A stretch of DNA of 64,000 nt. It comes from Massilia agri. Its GTDB lineage: Bacteria; Pseudomonadota; Gammaproteobacteria; Burkholderiales; Burkholderiaceae_D. Shown one piece after another: positions 61,544-64,000 of the stretch. The DNA lies in the NCBI RefSeq assembly GCF_024753255.1, contig NZ_JANUHA010000012.1, forward strand, positions 1 through 64,000, read 5' to 3'. Both the position numbers and the translations under genes were made by a program. The notes beneath the pieces were generated by a model. It was given only the letters and a program-made list of their open reading frames with translations. It made no database searches and had not been told where the DNA came from. Numbering within the stretch: position 1 is the stretch's first letter; each line of letters opens with the position of its first letter.

Positions 61544-62341
61544 ATGGCGCGGCAAGCCGACCGCGTCATCCTCCTGCTGGCCTGCCTCGCGGGCCTGCCT
61601 GCCCCTGCGCTGTCGCAATCCGGCCAGCCCGCCACCGTCACGGTGCAATCGACCCGCGATCCGGTCGACAAATCTTATCGAAAAATGATCCGGGGCATGG
61701 AACGCTTCGAGCGCGAGCGTGCCATGGCCCCGAATGCGCCCCTGCGTTTCCAGCTGCTGCCGCGCTCGCCCACGGTGGAGATGCGCGGCATCACCCTGCG
61801 GGTGGCCGGCAATACGGTCAGCGTGCCGGTCCCCGTCGCCGAAGACAACAGCTTCGTGCTGCCGCGTAACGAGACCGCGCTGCGCGAGGACGCCGCCGTG
61901 CTGGCCAACCGCAAGACCACCAGCATGACCTGGCGCGCCCTCATCGTCACGCCCGGCCTGCCGCCGGGAACCCGGCGCCTGGGCGACATGCGCCTCGAGT
62001 GCCGGGTCGGCGTCGAGGCCGGCCTGGTGTCGAACAGCTCGCCGCTGTTCAGCTGGATCAACGAGGCCCTCACCTCACCCGAACAGGTCTGCGGCAGCCC
62101 GAACGGCAATTACCTCTATTTTTCCGAGCGCCCCATCTTCGCGGTGCGCCTGCGCGCGGGCGAGCGCGTCGAAACGCTGCCCTTCCGCATGCTCTACGCC
62201 GGCGGCGAACAGTCGAAGACCGATCTGCAATACTGCGATTGCCAGGTCATGCTCGACCGCACTTTCTATGCCCCGATCTGGGACGCGGCCTGGCCGGACG
62301 ACACGCTGGTGGAGTTCGAATACATGGAGGATGCGCCGTGA
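61544..62341 (+). CDS. Exported protein of unknown function (fimbrial/adhesin-like beta protein)
   Basis: The 265-residue product has a signal peptide (residues 7-24) and then a beta-rich sequence with a Cys pair at CGS and CDCQVM in the C-terminal half. No family was recognised. It overlaps the next lipoprotein gene (GTGA) and follows the MepK-like gene by 5 bp, suggesting a three-gene wall-related operon. Confidence 0.65.
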   Translation: MARQADRVILLLACLAGLPAPALSQSGQPATVTVQSTRDPVDKSYRKMIRGMERFERERAMAPNAPLRFQLLPRSPTVEMRGITLRVAGNTVSVPVPVAEDNSFVLPRNETALREDAAVLANRKTTSMTWRALIVTPGLPPGTRRLGDMRLECRVGVEAGLVSNSSPLFSWINEALTSPEQVCGSPNGNYLYFSERPIFAVRLRAGERVETLPFRMLYAGGEQSKTDLQYCDCQVMLDRTFYAPIWDAAWPDDTLVEFEYMEDAP

Positions 62342-62640
62342 AGCTGCTCGCGTTCATTGTCTCCTTGTGCCTGCTGGCCGGTTGCGCCGGCACATCCGCG
62401 CCGCCCGGTGCACAGGTGGCGCTCGACCGCCTGCAGCAGACGGTGGTGCCCGGCACGACCACCAGGGCGCAATTGCTGGCCGCCTTCGGGCCGACCAAGA
62501 GCGTGGTGTTCGACAGTGGCTTTGAGAGCTGGGTCTACCAGTCTCCGGCCGGCGGCGGGCAGTTCAGTGAATTCGTCGTGCTCATCAATCCCGCAGGTGT
62601 CGTCACCAAGACCCGGACCCGTCCTGCCGCCCTGCCCTGA
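62338..62640 (+). CDS. Small SmpA/BamE-like lipoprotein
   Basis: The 100-residue product starts at GTG 62338, overlapping the previous stop by 4 bp. It has a lipobox CLLAGC (Cys19) and VVPGTTTRAQLLAAFGPTKSV, the SmpA/OmlA-type motif. It should be an outer-membrane or periplasm-facing lipoprotein. The motif is short, so family membership is moderate. Confidence 0.75.
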   Translation: MKLLAFIVSLCLLAGCAGTSAPPGAQVALDRLQQTVVPGTTTRAQLLAAFGPTKSVVFDSGFESWVYQSPAGGGQFSEFVVLINPAGVVTKTRTRPAALP

Positions 62641-62687
62641 CTCATCCGTAGTAGAGTTGTGCATTCTTCATTGCCAAGGATGCCGAC

Positions 62688-63977
62688 ATGCTGCGCAAGC
62701 TTGCCCTCCCGCTGCTCCTGAGTACCGCCCTGTGTGCACAGGCCGCGAATCTTTCGTCTACCGAGCAGCGCATCACGGCCAGTGTGACCGCCTGGCAGCC
62801 CCAGGCCATCGAGCTCCTGGCCCGCAGCGCCCGCATCAATAGCGGCACCCTGAACCTGGCCGGCGTGCGCGCCACCGGCGACGTGTTCCGCGCGGAGCTC
62901 GACAAGCTCGGCTTCAAGACCGCCTGGCTCGACATGCCCAAGGAGATGGGACGCGCCGGCCACCTGGTCGCCACCCGCACGGGCAAGAAAGGCAAGCGCC
63001 TGCTGCTCCTCGGCCACCTCGATACCGTGTTCGAGCAGAGCGCGCCGGGCCCGCTGTGGCAGCGCGAAGGCGACAGCGCGCGCGGCCAGGGCGTGGGCGA
63101 CATGAAGGGCGGCAATGTGATCGTGATCGCGGCCCTGCGCGCCCTCCAGCAGGCCGGGGCGCTGGACGACACCACCATCACCGTCCTGTTCACCGGCGAC
63201 GAGGAGGAAGCCGGCTACCCGCGCGAGGTCTCGCGGCGCGACATGGTCGAGCTGGCCAAGCGCAGCGACATCGCGCTCAGCTTCGAAGCCGCGATCGGCA
63301 AGGACGGGCAGCCGATGGCCACCGTCGGCCGCCGCGCCACCGCCAGCTTCGACCTCGACGTGACGGCCCGCCAGGGCCATTCGATGAGCGTGTTCGGCGT
63401 CAACGGCTTCGGCGCCGTCTACGAAGCCGCCCGCATCCTCGACGCATTCCGTCGCGAGGTGGCGGAACCGGGCCTGACCTTCAACCCGGGCGTGATCCTG
63501 GGCGGCACCGAGGTCGCCTTCGATGAGGCGAATTCCACCGGCACCGTGGCCGGCAAGACCAATGTCATCGCCAACCGCGTCACCGTGCGCGCCGACCTGC
63601 GCTACCTCGACTACGCCCAGCGCGACCGCGCCCAGGCCCGCATGCGCGCCATCGTGGAGCAGCACCTGCCGGGGACCGACGCGAAGATCACTTTCCGCGA
63701 TTCCTATCCGCCGATGGCGGTCACGCCGGGCAACCTGAAGCTGCTGGCCCAGTATTCGCAGGCCAGCCAGGATGCCGGGCTGGGTGCGGTGGGCATGGTG
63801 CCGCCGGAATCGCGCGGCGCCGGCGACATCCAGTTCGTCGCGCCCCTCGTCGACAGTCTGGACGGCCTTGGCGCGAGCGGTAGCGGCTCCCACGGGCCGG
63901 ACGAGCGCGTGGACCTGAAATCCCTGGAAAGTTCCGCGATCCGCGCAGCCCTGCTGATCTACCGCCTGACACGCTGA
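62688..63977 (+). CDS. M20-family metallopeptidase (carboxypeptidase G2-like)
   Basis: The 429-residue enzyme has a signal peptide (residues 3-20) and the M20 zinc ligands in GHLDTVFE, GVGDMKGG, GDEEEAGYP and the terminal SGSHGPDE, with the catalytic Asp/Glu. A central lid (190-300) forms the dimerisation domain. It should remove C-terminal residues from folate-like or peptide substrates in the periplasm. It ends 23 bp before the window edge. Confidence 0.92.
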   Translation: MLRKLALPLLLSTALCAQAANLSSTEQRITASVTAWQPQAIELLARSARINSGTLNLAGVRATGDVFRAELDKLGFKTAWLDMPKEMGRAGHLVATRTGKKGKRLLLLGHLDTVFEQSAPGPLWQREGDSARGQGVGDMKGGNVIVIAALRALQQAGALDDTTITVLFTGDEEEAGYPREVSRRDMVELAKRSDIALSFEAAIGKDGQPMATVGRRATASFDLDVTARQGHSMSVFGVNGFGAVYEAARILDAFRREVAEPGLTFNPGVILGGTEVAFDEANSTGTVAGKTNVIANRVTVRADLRYLDYAQRDRAQARMRAIVEQHLPGTDAKITFRDSYPPMAVTPGNLKLLAQYSQASQDAGLGAVGMVPPESRGAGDIQFVAPLVDSLDGLGASGSGSHGPDERVDLKSLESSAIRAALLIYRLTR

Positions 63978-64000
63978 GCGGTGCGTGCATGCGCACGACT

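Noticed and set aside
62535-63893. 452-codon minus ORF at the end of the window
   Set aside because: Antisense shadow of the M20 peptidase, which has all zinc-binding motifs in the plus frame.

Overview
This 64 kb window is GC-rich, densely coding bacterial chromosome. The gene content points to an aerobic betaproteobacterium of the Oxalobacteraceae, most like Massilia or a close relative. Supporting features are PEP-CTERM proteins with sigma-54 promoters, a giant RTX protein ending in DUF4214, a TonB receptor/hexosaminidase/AmpG-like set, an AaeB-type FUSC efflux operon, UvsE, and a malate:quinone oxidoreductase. This placement is inferred from gene content; no rRNA or marker gene is present to confirm it.

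Layout. 0-9 kb is ordinary chromosome: a GGDEF protein, a TPR protein, a CAP-domain protein, UV endonuclease, an alpha/beta hydrolase, serine acetyltransferase, an acyl-CoA thioesterase and a lipocalin. At 9.1 kb lies an intact tRNA-Phe(GAA). A 46-bp copy of its 3' end, followed by a similar terminator, recurs at 11.9 kb. The 2.7 kb between the copies holds a marR gene with a perfect 28-bp operator and a Tat-signal-bearing mqo; it looks like a small tRNA-targeted insertion without an integrase. 12-16 kb is an accessory-looking stretch: a PEP-CTERM protein behind a consensus sigma-54 promoter, a peptidoglycan-binding protein, a membrane ORF of uncertain start, a lipoprotein and an MmcQ/YjbR protein. 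16-19 kb carries a compact tellurite/toxic-anion set (telA, terD and an undescribed gene with repeated short motifs).

19-31 kb holds an EamA transporter, a frameshifted FAD oxidase, a HAD hydrolase, an MGDG-synthase-like glycosyltransferase with an overlapping membrane protein gene, a GST divergent from a WYL regulator, and a tight five-gene operon (marR-FUSC-DUF1656-HlyD-NodT) that would form a tripartite exporter for aromatic or acidic compounds. 31-35.7 kb has a DUF2945 protein, a HAF-repeat/PKD secreted protein, a MerR regulator and a DUF2058 protein. 35.9-41.2 kb is one 1785-residue RTX protein built of about five related modules. 41-49 kb is a chitooligosaccharide/GlcNAc uptake locus (TonB receptor, GH20 hexosaminidase, AmpG-like MFS transporter) with a dre/NagQ-like palindrome upstream, next to an AraC regulator.

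49-64 kb has a second PEP-CTERM gene with a sigma-54-like promoter, a Rieske/FAD oxidoreductase, a Ser/Gly/Thr-rich secreted protein, two lipoprotein serine hydrolases of the beta-lactamase fold, an LLM flavin oxidoreductase, an isochorismatase-fold protein without the catalytic cysteine, an M16 peptidase bracketed by two related long palindromic repeats, a sorbosone-dehydrogenase-type PQQ enzyme, an MepK-like murein hydrolase and an M20 peptidase. No CRISPR array, integrase, transposase or prophage structural gene was seen.
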